Shown here piece by piece: positions 19,249-28,661 of a stretch of 64,000 bases of DNA. Origin of the DNA: Blattabacterium cuenoti (lineage in GTDB: Bacteria > Bacteroidota > Bacteroidia > Flavobacteriales > Blattabacteriaceae); contig NZ_CP059205.1 of the NCBI RefSeq assembly GCF_014251995.1, forward strand, positions 248,001-312,000, read 5' to 3'. How positions within the stretch are numbered: the first letter of the stretch is position 1; every line of letters starts with the position of its first letter. The translations under genes were made by a program, and so were the position numbers. The notes under the pieces were generated by a model that did not search any database, had not been told where the DNA came from, and saw only the letters and a list, made by a program, of their open reading frames with translations.

Positions 19249-19970
19249 TGAAAAATAAATCATTTATCCTTGTTTTATTATTATATATAATTTTTATGAT
19301 TCCTCTTTTTTATTTTTCTCAAAAAATACATAAGAATAGAAAAATTAAAAAATTTAATATTATTGTTGATCCTTCATCAAATAATTATTTTATAAATGAA
19401 GAAATTGTTAAAAATATTTTATTTTCTAAAATGAAAAAAAATGAAAAAAAAATCGGTCAATTATGTATATTGAAAATGGAAAAACAATTAGACAATTATC
19501 CTTTTATAAAAAAATCTGAAGTATTTATTAGCGTAGATGGAACTATAAATATTCTTATTTCTCAGAAGGAACCCATTTTAAGAATAAAAAATAGAAATAA
19601 AGAATATTATTTGACAAAAGATGCAGAAGATTTGGAGCTTTCTCCTTTTTATTCTTCAAAAGTTATTTTAGCAAAAGGATTCTTTTCTAAAGAAGAAAAA
19701 AAGTACCTAGTTTGTTTAATAGAAGCTATAAATTCTGATGATCTTCTAAAAAACCAGATTATTAGCATTAAAAAAAATGACGATAACTTATTTTTTTTAA
19801 TTCCCAAAATAGGAGATCATTATATTATATTTGGAAACGTAAAAGATTTTAAAAATAAATTGAATAAATTAAAAGCATTTTATAAACAGTATTTAAATAA
19901 TATGAATATTAATCAATATCAAAGTATTGATTTGCAATATAAAGGACAAATAGTCGCAAAAAAAAGATGA
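19248..19970 (+). CDS. ftsQ: Cell division protein FtsQ
   Basis: A bitopic division protein linking the FtsLB and FtsWI complex to the ring. It has one N-terminal membrane segment (about residues 5-22, FILVLLLYIIFMIPLFYF) and a POTRA-like part with YFINEEIVKNILF and YPFIKKSEVFISVDGTINI followed by ISQKEPILRI. At 240 residues it is short but within range. The sequence is diverged and lysine-rich, so the call depends on architecture and its place between murC and ftsA. Confidence 0.88.
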   Translation: MKNKSFILVLLLYIIFMIPLFYFSQKIHKNRKIKKFNIIVDPSSNNYFINEEIVKNILFSKMKKNEKKIGQLCILKMEKQLDNYPFIKKSEVFISVDGTINILISQKEPILRIKNRNKEYYLTKDAEDLELSPFYSSKVILAKGFFSKEEKKYLVCLIEAINSDDLLKNQIISIKKNDDNLFFLIPKIGDHYIIFGNVKDFKNKLNKLKAFYKQYLNNMNINQYQSIDLQYKGQIVAKKR

Positions 19971-19974
19971 ATCT

Positions 19975-21354
19975 ATGGAATATCAAGATATAGCTATAGG
20001 TCTTGATGTGGGAACCACAAAGATTGTAGCTATGGTAGGAAGGAGAAATGAATATAATAAAATTGAAATCCTAGGCATAGGTAGATCTAAAAGTATAGGT
20101 GTACATAGGGGGGTTGTAAACAATATAACTCAAACAATTGAAGCTATTCGAGAAGCAGTTTCTGAAGCAGAACATAGTTCTGGTTTAAAAATAAAAGAAG
20201 TCATTGTTGGAATAGCAGGACAACATATTAGAAGTCTACAACATAATGATTATATTACTAGATTAGGATTTGAAAATGTAATTAATCAGAAAGATATACA
20301 AAAACTGATAGATCAAGTTCATAAACTAGTGATGTTGCCAGGGGAAGAAATTATTCATGTTCTTCCACAAGAATATAAAGTAGACAGTCAAACAGAAATA
20401 GAAGAACCAATAGGAATGTATGGAAGTCGTTTAGAAGCTAATTTTCATGTAGTTGTAGGACAAGTTTCTTCTATTCGTAATATTGGAAGATGTGTTAAAG
20501 CTGCAGGATTAAATTTATCCGGAATGACATTAGAACCTTTAGCTTCTGCTGAAGCTGTTTTGAGTAAAGAAGAAAGAGAAGCTGGTGTAGCTTTAGTGGA
20601 TATAGGTGGAGGGACCACTGATATTGCCATATTTAAAGATAATGTTATTCGTCATACGGCTGTAATACCTTTTGGAGGAAATGTTATTACTGATAATATT
20701 AAAACAGATTGTTTAATTATTGAACGACAAGCTGAATTATTAAAAATAAAATTTGGATCTGCATGGCCTGGAGAGAATAAAGAAACAGAAATTGTTTGTA
20801 TACCTGGATTAAGAGGACGTGATCCTAAAGAAATTTCTTTAAAACATCTTTCTAAGATTATACATAAAAGAGTATGCGAGATTTTAGAAAAAGTTAATAT
20901 AGAAATTAAAAATTATGGAAATGAAGAACAAAAGAAAAGATTAATCGCTGGATTAGTTATGACAGGTGGAGGATCTCAATTGAAACATATTCGTCCTTTA
21001 ACTGAATATATTACTGGAATGGATGTTCGCATAGGTTATTCTAATGAACATATTGCAGGTGGAGAAAATGGTTTAATAAGTAATCCAGAATATGCAACAT
21101 CTATAGGTTTAGTTATTAAAGGTATTGATGATAAAAAGAAATATATTTGTACAACAACAAATATGGGACGTAGATATTATGATGAAACCTATTCATCAAA
21201 ATTTATTTCTAAAAAATTTTATGAAAAAAATAAAAAATTAAATTCAGAAGATAATAATACAGATCATTCTGATAAAAAAAATAAAACAAAATCAAAATCT
21301 TTTCTTGAAATTTGGGCAGATAAATTTCGTCAAATATTGAATGATACAGAATAA
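19975..21354 (+). CDS. ftsA: Cell division protein FtsA
   Basis: FtsA is the actin-like protein that tethers FtsZ to the membrane. The ATPase motifs are clear: GLDVGTTKIVAMVG near the N-terminus, VDIGGGTTDIAIF in the middle and VMTGGGSQLKHI later. The 1C subdomain segment EVIVGIAGQHIRSLQ is present. The C-terminal end KSFLEIWADKFRQIL has the look of the membrane-binding amphipathic helix, joined by a variable charged linker. Length 459 is normal for Bacteroidota. ftsZ starts six bases after its stop. Confidence 0.96.
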   Translation: MEYQDIAIGLDVGTTKIVAMVGRRNEYNKIEILGIGRSKSIGVHRGVVNNITQTIEAIREAVSEAEHSSGLKIKEVIVGIAGQHIRSLQHNDYITRLGFENVINQKDIQKLIDQVHKLVMLPGEEIIHVLPQEYKVDSQTEIEEPIGMYGSRLEANFHVVVGQVSSIRNIGRCVKAAGLNLSGMTLEPLASAEAVLSKEEREAGVALVDIGGGTTDIAIFKDNVIRHTAVIPFGGNVITDNIKTDCLIIERQAELLKIKFGSAWPGENKETEIVCIPGLRGRDPKEISLKHLSKIIHKRVCEILEKVNIEIKNYGNEEQKKRLIAGLVMTGGGSQLKHIRPLTEYITGMDVRIGYSNEHIAGGENGLISNPEYATSIGLVIKGIDDKKKYICTTTNMGRRYYDETYSSKFISKKFYEKNKKLNSEDNNTDHSDKKNKTKSKSFLEIWADKFRQILNDTE

Positions 21355-21360
21355 TAAATC

Positions 21361-22749
21361 ATGACAATGAAAAAAGAAGATTTTATACAAAATAAAAAAA
21401 AAGAAAATATCCAATTTGGATTTACGAAAAGTCGATCAGCTGCGATAAAAGTTATTGGAGTCGGAGGTGGAGGTAGTAATGCTTTAAGTCACATGTTTGA
21501 ACAAGGTATTACTGGAGTTGATTTTATAGCATGCAATACAGATTCACAAGCTTTAAAAAATAATCCAGTTCCTGTAAAAATTCAATTAGGAGTTTCTACC
21601 ACTGAAGGATTAGGTGCTGGAGCCGATCCTGATGTGGGAGAAAAAGCTGCTTTAGAAAGTTTGGAAGAGATAAAAAGTGTTCTAGATTCTAATACTAAAA
21701 TGACATTTATTACAGCAGGAATGGGGGGAGGAACAGGAACAGGAGCTGCACCAATTATTGCTGGAATTTCCAAAGAAAAAGGAATCCTAACTGTAGGAAT
21801 TGTTACTATTCCATTTCATTTTGAGGGAAAAATGAGATTACAACAAGCTCAAAAAGGAATAGAATCGTTAAGAAAAAACGTGGATTCTTTAATTGTAATT
21901 AATAATGACAAATTAAGAGAGTTATATGGAAATTTAGGGTTCAAAGCTGGATTTGCAAAAGCAGACGAAGTTTTAACTACTGCCGCTAAAGGGATTGCAG
22001 AGGTTATTACTCATCATTATAAACAAAATATAGATTTAAGAGATACTAGAACCGTACTTAAAGAAAGTGGAACTGCTGTTATGGGGTCTGCTATTTCTGT
22101 TGGTGAAAATAGAGCAAAAGAAGCTGTTATACAAGCTTTAGACTCTCCATTGTTAAATGACAATAAAATTACTGGAGCGAAAAATGTTCTATTATTAATT
22201 GTTTCAGGTAGAATAGAGATTACTATAGATGAGATAGGAATTATCAGTGATTATATACAAGCTGAAGCAGGAAATAATGCTAATATTATTATGGGGATAG
22301 GAGAAGACGAAAATTTAGAAGAAAGTATTTCAGTCACTATAGTAGCTACAGGATTTCCTACAGAAATTCAAAGAGCAATCAATCATGAGGAAAAAAAAAT
22401 TTTTCATAAACTAGAAGAACCTTATGAACAAAGATTAAAAAAAATGGAAGAAATTAGTTCTTTTTCTAAAAAAGAAATAAATCTTTATCCTATGAAAAAA
22501 AATAATTTGAGATATTCAGAAAAAACTTTTGATAAGAAAGAGAATTTTTCATTAAATCAAAAAGAAAACGTTTTTGAACAATCTATTAATTCAAATTTTG
22601 TAGAATCTAAACAAAATAATAAAAAATATCTAATGCTAGAAGATAGCTTTGATTTTCCTATTTCATATAATAATGATAGTGAAAAAACGTTAAAAAAAAG
22701 TATTCATAAAAAAGAAAATAATAAAGGTAAAAAATTCAATGACTTTTAA
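21361..22749 (+). CDS. ftsZ: Cell division GTPase FtsZ
   Basis: The tubulin-like GTPase that forms the division ring. The signature GGGTGTG is at residues 122-128 in FITAGMGGGTGTGAAP, with VIGVGGGGSNAL near the N-terminus and the T7 loop region FAKADEVLTTAAKGIAE. The globular part ends near residue 335. The remaining ~125 residues are a Lys/Asn/Glu-rich linker with no obvious copy of the usual conserved C-terminal FtsA-binding peptide. Many free-living flavobacteria have a much longer tail, so this one is reduced at 462 residues. It is the last division gene of the cluster. Confidence 0.97.
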   Translation: MTMKKEDFIQNKKKENIQFGFTKSRSAAIKVIGVGGGGSNALSHMFEQGITGVDFIACNTDSQALKNNPVPVKIQLGVSTTEGLGAGADPDVGEKAALESLEEIKSVLDSNTKMTFITAGMGGGTGTGAAPIIAGISKEKGILTVGIVTIPFHFEGKMRLQQAQKGIESLRKNVDSLIVINNDKLRELYGNLGFKAGFAKADEVLTTAAKGIAEVITHHYKQNIDLRDTRTVLKESGTAVMGSAISVGENRAKEAVIQALDSPLLNDNKITGAKNVLLLIVSGRIEITIDEIGIISDYIQAEAGNNANIIMGIGEDENLEESISVTIVATGFPTEIQRAINHEEKKIFHKLEEPYEQRLKKMEEISSFSKKEINLYPMKKNNLRYSEKTFDKKENFSLNQKENVFEQSINSNFVESKQNNKKYLMLEDSFDFPISYNNDSEKTLKKSIHKKENNKGKKFNDF

Positions 22750-22769
22750 CATTTAAAATATCATTAATA

Positions 22770-24203
22770 ATGGAATCACCTTATATTCCTAAAGGAACCA
22801 GAGATTTTTCATTTATTGAGATGAATAAAAGAAATTATTTAATTAAAACTATTCGGGAAATATTTGAAATTTTTGGATTCTACTCAATAGAAACTCCTTC
22901 TTTTGAAAACATTTCTACCCTTGTAGGAAAATATGGAGAGGAAGGAGATTGTTTGATATTTAAATTACTTCATTCTGGTAATGTTTTAAAAAAAAAAATT
23001 TCAGAATTTTTAATAAAAACCAATAATAAAAAAATTCTAGATGAAGTTGATGATAATTTAATAAAAAAAATTTTTTTCCAAAAAGTAACTAATAAAGCAC
23101 TTCGATATGACTTAACAGTTCCCTTTATGCGCTATGTAGTAATGCATAAGAACGAAATAATATTTCCTTTTAAAAGATATCAAATACAACCTGTATGGCG
23201 TGCTGATAAACCTCAAAAAGGAAGATTTAGAGAATTTTATCAATGTGATGCAGATATAATTTCATCTTATAACTCTTCTCTATGGGAAGAAATAGAATTA
23301 ATTCAACTTTGTGACAAAATTTTTTCAAAACTTAATTTTCCTGTTATTATTTATATTAATCATAGAGATATATTGGGAGGACTAGTCGAAATTTCAGGGA
23401 TTAAAAATGATTTGTGGAAAAATTTTATTACATCTTTAGACAAATGGAATAAAATTGGACGAGACTTGGTTAAAAAAGAAATGTTGTGTAAAGGAATTTC
23501 TTCTCAATCATTTGATAAAATAGAGTTTTTTTTAGACATGAAAAAAAATTTCTATGAAAAAAAAAAATATTTAACTATGGCTTTTAAAGATTCCAAAAAA
23601 GGGAAAAAAGGAATCGAGGATCTTAGTTTTATTTACAATAAAATAAATGATATTTCTTTAAAAAAGACAAAATTGGAATGGGATATTTCTTTAGTTAGAG
23701 GAATGAATTATTATACAGGAACAATATTAGAAATTGTTCCATTACATAATAATAATACTTCTTTAAGGTCTATTTCTATTGGTGGTGGAGGAAGATATGA
23801 TAAATTATCTAATTTGTTTGGAATGAAAAACATTTATGGAGTGGGAATTTCTTTAGGTTTAGATAGGGTTTATTTAGCTATGGAAAAGGAAAGTTTATTA
23901 GATACTATTTTTTTCTCTAATTATCCATCAAAAATTTTGTTTATTAATTTCGGAGATGAAGAAGTTTTGTACGCATATCAAATGATAAATTTTTTAAGAG
24001 AAAAAGGAATTTCTACTCAATTATATCCTCATGCTGTTAAAATAGGGAAGCAATTTAAATATGCTAGTGATAATAATATTCCATTTGCTATTATAATAGG
24101 AAAAAATGAAATAAAAAGAAGAAAAATAAAAGTTAAAAATCTTAGAGAAAAAACAGAAAAGGAATACGATAATATCAATGATGTTATAAATCAATTAATG
24201 TAA
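22770..24203 (+). CDS. hisS: Histidyl-tRNA synthetase
   Basis: A class II aminoacyl-tRNA synthetase charging tRNA-His, whose gene lies at 45131-45206. Motif 1 falls in the N-terminal GTRDFSFIEMNKRNYL region; motif 2 includes YQIQPVWRADKPQKGRFREF; the histidine-specific segment reads LVRGMNYYTG; motif 3 is in YGVGISLGLDRVYLAM. A C-terminal anticodon-binding domain follows (about residues 385-477). Length 477 is somewhat above the E. coli 424, as in other flavobacteria. It comes 20 bp after ftsZ and ends 7 bp from the convergent pnuC. Confidence 0.95.
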   Translation: MESPYIPKGTRDFSFIEMNKRNYLIKTIREIFEIFGFYSIETPSFENISTLVGKYGEEGDCLIFKLLHSGNVLKKKISEFLIKTNNKKILDEVDDNLIKKIFFQKVTNKALRYDLTVPFMRYVVMHKNEIIFPFKRYQIQPVWRADKPQKGRFREFYQCDADIISSYNSSLWEEIELIQLCDKIFSKLNFPVIIYINHRDILGGLVEISGIKNDLWKNFITSLDKWNKIGRDLVKKEMLCKGISSQSFDKIEFFLDMKKNFYEKKKYLTMAFKDSKKGKKGIEDLSFIYNKINDISLKKTKLEWDISLVRGMNYYTGTILEIVPLHNNNTSLRSISIGGGGRYDKLSNLFGMKNIYGVGISLGLDRVYLAMEKESLLDTIFFSNYPSKILFINFGDEEVLYAYQMINFLREKGISTQLYPHAVKIGKQFKYASDNNIPFAIIIGKNEIKRRKIKVKNLREKTEKEYDNINDVINQLM

Positions 24204-24210
24204 TAAAAAA

Positions 24211-24858
24211 TTATAATTTTAGTGCTTTTTTTTTCCAAATAAAAAAACCCATTATAGCTAATATAACTAAAATGATAAATAAAATTCCTGTCAATATAAA
24301 ACCTTTAAAAAAATAAAGGGGAACAGAAATCATATTTCCAATAATCCAAAATATCCAATTCTCTACCTTTTTCATAGACATTTGATACATACCAGAAAAA
24401 AAAATTCCCGTTGTTAATATATCCATCCAATCGGAATAGTTTTTAAGTTTTCCATAAAAAAAATAAAGTATCATACTGAAAATACATGTAAAAAATAATA
24501 AAAAAAATGTACGAAAATAATCTTTTTTACTACAAAAAGTGATAGAAATGGGCATTTTTTTATTTTTTTGATCTTTTTTATACAACCAAATAAACCATCC
24601 ATAAAAACTCATTATTGTATAATATAGATTAATAATAAAATCTCCATAAAGAGAAGAAACAAAGGTTAAATAACTATATATTATAGTACTTACTATTCCT
24701 ATTGGATATACCAATATATTATTTCTTTGGGCAAAAAAAATACTTAATATTGTAAGTATTACAGCAGTAGATTCTAAAATGAGAATAATATTTCCCTTAT
24801 TATGATGATAAGGGGATAAAAGAATATTGATGTTCTCATTTATCATTATCATGTTCAT
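24211..24858 (-). CDS. pnuC: Nicotinamide riboside/mononucleotide transporter PnuC
   Basis: PnuC is a vitamin uptake protein of seven membrane segments that imports NAD precursors. The 215-residue sequence has the family pattern ILAQRN-like AQRNNILVYPIGIVSTIIYS in the early helices and DFIINLYYTIMSFYGWFIWL in the core, where the YGWxxW signature lies, plus the later KKVENWIFWIIGNMISVPLY. The start overlaps the end of the phosphopantetheinyl transferase gene by 4 bp. The substrate form (nicotinamide riboside or mononucleotide) is not decided by sequence. Confidence 0.9.
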   Translation of the reverse strand: MNMIMINENINILLSPYHHNKGNIILILESTAVILTILSIFFAQRNNILVYPIGIVSTIIYSYLTFVSSLYGDFIINLYYTIMSFYGWFIWLYKKDQKNKKMPISITFCSKKDYFRTFFLLFFTCIFSMILYFFYGKLKNYSDWMDILTTGIFFSGMYQMSMKKVENWIFWIIGNMISVPLYFFKGFILTGILFIILVILAIMGFFIWKKKALKL

Positions 24859-25496
24859 TTATCTATGATATAAACTAAGTAAAAATTTTCTATTTTTCTA
24901 TAAAAAGCGTAAAACCTTTGACTACAGGTTTTTTTCATTATCCAACATGATATGCAAGATTTCTTTTCAAGTATAAAAGGAGAAACTTTATAACGATTTA
25001 AAAAACTGTGGTGAATTCCTCCTTCTAATTTATATAAACTTTCTTTAATTCCCCATATAACATGTAAATAATCTTTTTCATAATTTTTTTTAATAAAAAT
25101 AGATTCATCTTTTCTAAGAAATTTATTTTTTACTTTAACTATTTTATTATCTTTTCTTAATTTTTCTATGTCTATTCCTATCTGATAAGAGCTTATTGCT
25201 ATAGCAATTTTTCCGAAAGAATGACTTAAGGAGATATGTTTTTTTTCAGGAAAAAGGAAGGGTTTTCTTTTTTCATTGTAAAAAATTCTTATATTCATTC
25301 CTATATATCTTAATGCATAACGAATCCCTAAAAATTCTTTTTTTCTTTTTATAGATAAAGATAAAAAAAACATTCTTTCTTTCTTAGAAAGAATTATATT
25401 CTCCATATTTTCTAAAAGAAATTTCCATTTATTGTATTTAAATATTAGAATTTTTGTATGAATTTTATTGAACTTATAATAGGAATATAAATTCAT
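24855..25496 (-). CDS. 4'-phosphopantetheinyl transferase (Sfp/AcpT superfamily)
   Basis: This enzyme puts the 4'-phosphopantetheine arm of CoA on acyl carrier protein, needed for fatty acid synthesis. The superfamily magnesium and CoA motifs are visible: SLSHSFGKIAIAIS, GIDIEKL and WGIKESLYKLEG. Length 213 fits the Sfp-type class, used by Bacteroidota instead of or beside AcpS. It is the first gene of a two-gene unit with pnuC, overlapping by 4 bp. The 5' end is divergent from mrp. The carrier protein target is an inference. Confidence 0.88.
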   Translation of the reverse strand: MNLYSYYKFNKIHTKILIFKYNKWKFLLENMENIILSKKERMFFLSLSIKRKKEFLGIRYALRYIGMNIRIFYNEKRKPFLFPEKKHISLSHSFGKIAIAISSYQIGIDIEKLRKDNKIVKVKNKFLRKDESIFIKKNYEKDYLHVIWGIKESLYKLEGGIHHSFLNRYKVSPFILEKKSCISCWIMKKTCSQRFYAFYRKIENFYLVYIIDK

Positions 25497-25602
25497 GTTC
25501 TTATTTTAGAATATATTTTCAAATCTAGTTATTTTTTTTTGTACTATTATTGTGATAGGTTATTTTTATTTATTCTTAACCGTACAAACATCTAATATTA
25601 GT

Positions 25603-26613
25603 GTGAAAAAAAAAATTGAAAATGCATTAAAAAACGTTATTGCTTTCGGTAATAATAATATTATTGAATCTGGTATTCTAAAAAAAATAGACATTTTTAG
25701 TCATAAAATAATAATCTATTTAAGATTAGATCATCCTTCTATGCATTTTAAAAACAAATTAATCAGAGAAATTAATCTTTCTATGAAAAAAGAAAATGTA
25801 CTAAATCCAGTATATATAAAAATAGAAAGAAAATTAAAAGAAAATTTCAATAGGAAACCTATGATAAAAAATATAATAGCTGTTGCTTCTGGAAAAGGAG
25901 GTGTTGGTAAATCTACAATAGCAACTAATTTAACCGTTTCCTTAGAAAAAATGGGGTTTCATGTTGGATTATTGGATGCTGATATATATGGTCCTTCTAT
26001 TCCATTAATGTTTAATCTTAATAAAAAAGATTTTAGTGAAAAAATCTATAATAATGAAAATAAGATGATTAATCCTATCATTAGTTTTGGAGTTAAAATT
26101 TTGTCTATAAGCTTTTTTTTGAAAGATGAACAAGCTATTGTTTGGAGAGGTCCTATGGTTACTAAAGTTTTGAGGCAATTTATTCATGAAACTGATTGGG
26201 GAGAATTAGATTTTTTAATAGTGGATTTACCTCCAGGAACAGGTGATATCCATTTATCTCTTTTACAAGAAATTTCGTTAAAAGGAATTGTTATAGTTAG
26301 TACATCTCAAAAAATAGCATTATCTGATGTGAATAGATCTGTGGAAATGTTTCGTATGAAACCTATAAATGTTCCAATTATTGGAATTATTGAAAATATG
26401 TCTTATATATTAGGGGAAAAAAAATATTATTTTTTTGGTAAAGATGGAGTCAAGAATTTTTCTGAAAAAATGAATCTTTTTTTTCTTGGAGAAGTTCCTA
26501 TGTTACAAGAAATACGAGAATATTCAGATTATGGAATTCCTGTAGTTTTAAAAAATAAAAAAATAGAAAATATTTTTATGAATATCACTAAAAACATTAT
26601 TAATCAATTATAA
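25603..26613 (+). CDS. Mrp/ApbC-family P-loop ATPase, iron-sulfur cluster carrier
   Basis: Mrp proteins carry Fe-S clusters to target enzymes. An N-terminal MIP18/DUF59 domain (first ~90 residues, KKIENALKNVIAFGNNNIIE) precedes the NTPase with the deviant Walker A GKGGVGKST, LLDADIYGPSIPLMF, VWRGPMVTKVLRQF and DFLIVDLPPGTGDIHL. The usual late CxxC cluster-binding pair is not visible: the segment reads IENMSYILGEKKYYFFG, where the family often has ENMSYF-CP-C. No in-frame ATG exists upstream; GTG at 25603 matches the family N-terminus (336 residues), and GTG at 25552 would add 17 residues. The loss of the CxxC needs an alignment. Confidence 0.88.
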   Translation: MKKKIENALKNVIAFGNNNIIESGILKKIDIFSHKIIIYLRLDHPSMHFKNKLIREINLSMKKENVLNPVYIKIERKLKENFNRKPMIKNIIAVASGKGGVGKSTIATNLTVSLEKMGFHVGLLDADIYGPSIPLMFNLNKKDFSEKIYNNENKMINPIISFGVKILSISFFLKDEQAIVWRGPMVTKVLRQFIHETDWGELDFLIVDLPPGTGDIHLSLLQEISLKGIVIVSTSQKIALSDVNRSVEMFRMKPINVPIIGIIENMSYILGEKKYYFFGKDGVKNFSEKMNLFFLGEVPMLQEIREYSDYGIPVVLKNKKIENIFMNITKNIINQL

Positions 26614-26632
26614 AACTTTACGTTTTAATGAA

Positions 26633-27460
26633 CTATGAACAAAATTTTATAAACTCTTTAATTATTAATATTATAAGAGGTATAGATTTTTCTGATTCTT
26701 GAAAAAATTGATTTTTATAATTTGAATAATCGTTATTGATAATAATTTTATCAGAACTTTTATTAGTAGATAATCCCATCATGACAATAATAGATATAGA
26801 GAATACTCGTAGATTCATACATCTGGCAGCGATTACATCTGTCACTATATTCATTCCACCAATACTATCCCCTCCCATGGATCGTATCATGGCATATTCT
26901 GAATAAGTTTTATAATTGAAATAAGGAAAAGCAACAAAAATTCCTTTTTGAATAATTATATTATGATTCATCGCTATATTTTCTGCAATTTCTAACATTT
27001 TTTTATCATATGGTTCTGTAATTTCAAAAAATTTATTTTTTATAATATTATTTATATTACGGGTTTCTGGAAATAAATTTATATGGTCTTTAATTAACAT
27101 GACATCTCCCATTTTATAATTTTGATTAACGCCTCCAGAAATATTAATTAATATTAATTTTTCGATTCCTATTTTTTTACATAAAATAATAGGAAAATAA
27201 TTTGTCTTTTTTTTTTCATGAAAGTTTTCTATTAGAAATACTACATTTTTATCTTCTATTTTTCCAAATAAGAATCTTCCGTATAATTTCTTTTTTGAAA
27301 AAATTGGAATTTCTTCATACAAAATGCATATAGGATTTTTAATTTCTTCTATTAGTTTATCAAACTGATTTTCTAATAATAATATTCCGAAATCAGGTTT
27401 TTCTTTTATTTTATTTTGTATGTATTGTTTTGATTTTTCTAAAGTCATAATTATTGACAT
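26633..27460 (-). CDS. Purine nucleoside phosphorylase family protein with degenerate active site
   Basis: The frame is intact at 275 residues and has the PNP backbone: SGGVNQNYKMGDVMLIKDHI (109-128), ITEPYDKKMLEIAE, SEYAMIRSMGGDSIGG and a late IAARCMNLRVFSISII. Several motifs that bind phosphate and purine in the family are not recognisable: the glycine-rich loop near residue 30 reads LLLENQFDKL, the EGHSG segment is IFSKKKLYG (54-61), and the G..GP..ET segment reads AFPYFNYKTYSEY (177-189). So the fold is probably kept but classical phosphorolysis is doubtful. The ATG at residue 5 (MTLEKSKQY) is an alternative start that fits the family N-terminus. It stands alone, convergent with mrp. Confidence 0.75.
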   Translation of the reverse strand: MSIIMTLEKSKQYIQNKIKEKPDFGILLLENQFDKLIEEIKNPICILYEEIPIFSKKKLYGRFLFGKIEDKNVVFLIENFHEKKKTNYFPIILCKKIGIEKLILINISGGVNQNYKMGDVMLIKDHINLFPETRNINNIIKNKFFEITEPYDKKMLEIAENIAMNHNIIIQKGIFVAFPYFNYKTYSEYAMIRSMGGDSIGGMNIVTDVIAARCMNLRVFSISIIVMMGLSTNKSSDKIIINNDYSNYKNQFFQESEKSIPLIILIIKEFIKFCS

Positions 27461-27544
27461 AAAATTTTTATCAAATTATATTTTTATAATTTTTCCTTTT
27501 TTATTTTTTCTATTAAAATTGACAATTAATTAATTTTATTAATA

Positions 27545-28567
27545 TTATTGTATAATATTTACTTCTATTGATAATAGAATGTTAAATTTTTCTTTTATGT
27601 CTTTTCTTATTTGTTTTGATAAACAAAATATGTCCATTCCACTAGCTTCTCCATAGTTTACTAAAATTATAGGATGTTTTTCATACACCCCTGCATTCCC
27701 AATTTTCTTACCTTTCCATCCTGTATTTTCAATTAATGAATTGGCAGATAACTTTATTTTTCTATTAGAAACACTATAACCGACAATAGTGGGATATTTG
27801 AATTTTACTTTCTTAAAATAAGAAATATCTACTATGGGATTTAAAAAAAAACTACCAGCATTTCCTAATTTTTTTAAATTAGGAAGTTTTCGATTTCTTA
27901 TATGAAAAAGTGCATTTATTAAATCGTTAACAGTAGGTTTGTTAACTTTCATATTTTCTAATTCTTTTTTAACTTCTACATAAGAAAGATTCAATCTTTG
28001 ACATTTTTTTCTTAGGATAAAGAAAACAGATAAAATTATAAATTTATTTTTGTAATTATAATTTTTGAAAAGAGAACAACGATATCCTAATTGACATTCT
28101 TTATTTGTGAGTTCTATTATTTTTTGGTTATATATTTCGTATGCTTGTATTTTTAATAAAGTATCTTTAATTTCTGATCCATATGCTCCTATATTTTGAA
28201 TAGAAGCAGCTCCAACTGTACCTGGAATAAATGATAAATTTTCTAAACCTAGAAATCCTTTTTTTATGGTCCACATGACAAATTCATTCCAATTTTCTCC
28301 AGAATAAGCTTGGACAATAACTTGAAGGTCATTTTCCTGTATTATTTTTTTTCCTTTTATTCCTATTTTTATTACCATACCTGGATAGTATTTTTTTAAA
28401 AAAAGAATGTTACTCCCATTTCCTAAAAAAACTTTTGGAATATTTGGATATCTATTAATAACTTTTATAATTTCTTCCATGCTTTTTACTTCTACAAAAT
28501 AACGAGCATAGACATTTATTCCAAATGTATTAAATTTTTTAAGAGAAAAATTCTTGTTGATTAACAT
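27545..28567 (-). CDS. murB: UDP-N-acetylenolpyruvoylglucosamine reductase
   Basis: MurB reduces UDP-GlcNAc-enolpyruvate to UDP-MurNAc with NADPH and bound FAD, the step before MurC. Motifs are NTFGINVYARYFVEV, FLGNGSNILF, LSFIPGTVGAASIQNIGAYG and GNAGSFFLNP, which holds the catalytic Ser region, followed by the VNYGEASG end. Length 340 fits the type I enzyme. It stands apart from the main wall cluster, as in many Bacteroidota, and is divergent from the ytxH-like gene. Confidence 0.95.
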   Translation of the reverse strand: MLINKNFSLKKFNTFGINVYARYFVEVKSMEEIIKVINRYPNIPKVFLGNGSNILFLKKYYPGMVIKIGIKGKKIIQENDLQVIVQAYSGENWNEFVMWTIKKGFLGLENLSFIPGTVGAASIQNIGAYGSEIKDTLLKIQAYEIYNQKIIELTNKECQLGYRCSLFKNYNYKNKFIILSVFFILRKKCQRLNLSYVEVKKELENMKVNKPTVNDLINALFHIRNRKLPNLKKLGNAGSFFLNPIVDISYFKKVKFKYPTIVGYSVSNRKIKLSANSLIENTGWKGKKIGNAGVYEKHPIILVNYGEASGMDIFCLSKQIRKDIKEKFNILLSIEVNIIQ

Positions 28568-28661
28568 TAGAAAAATATTTCATTACGAGGTATACAAAAT
28601 ATAATTTTGTTTGTAAATTGATTAAATTTATTCTATACAAAAAATATAAAATTGTTTTTTT

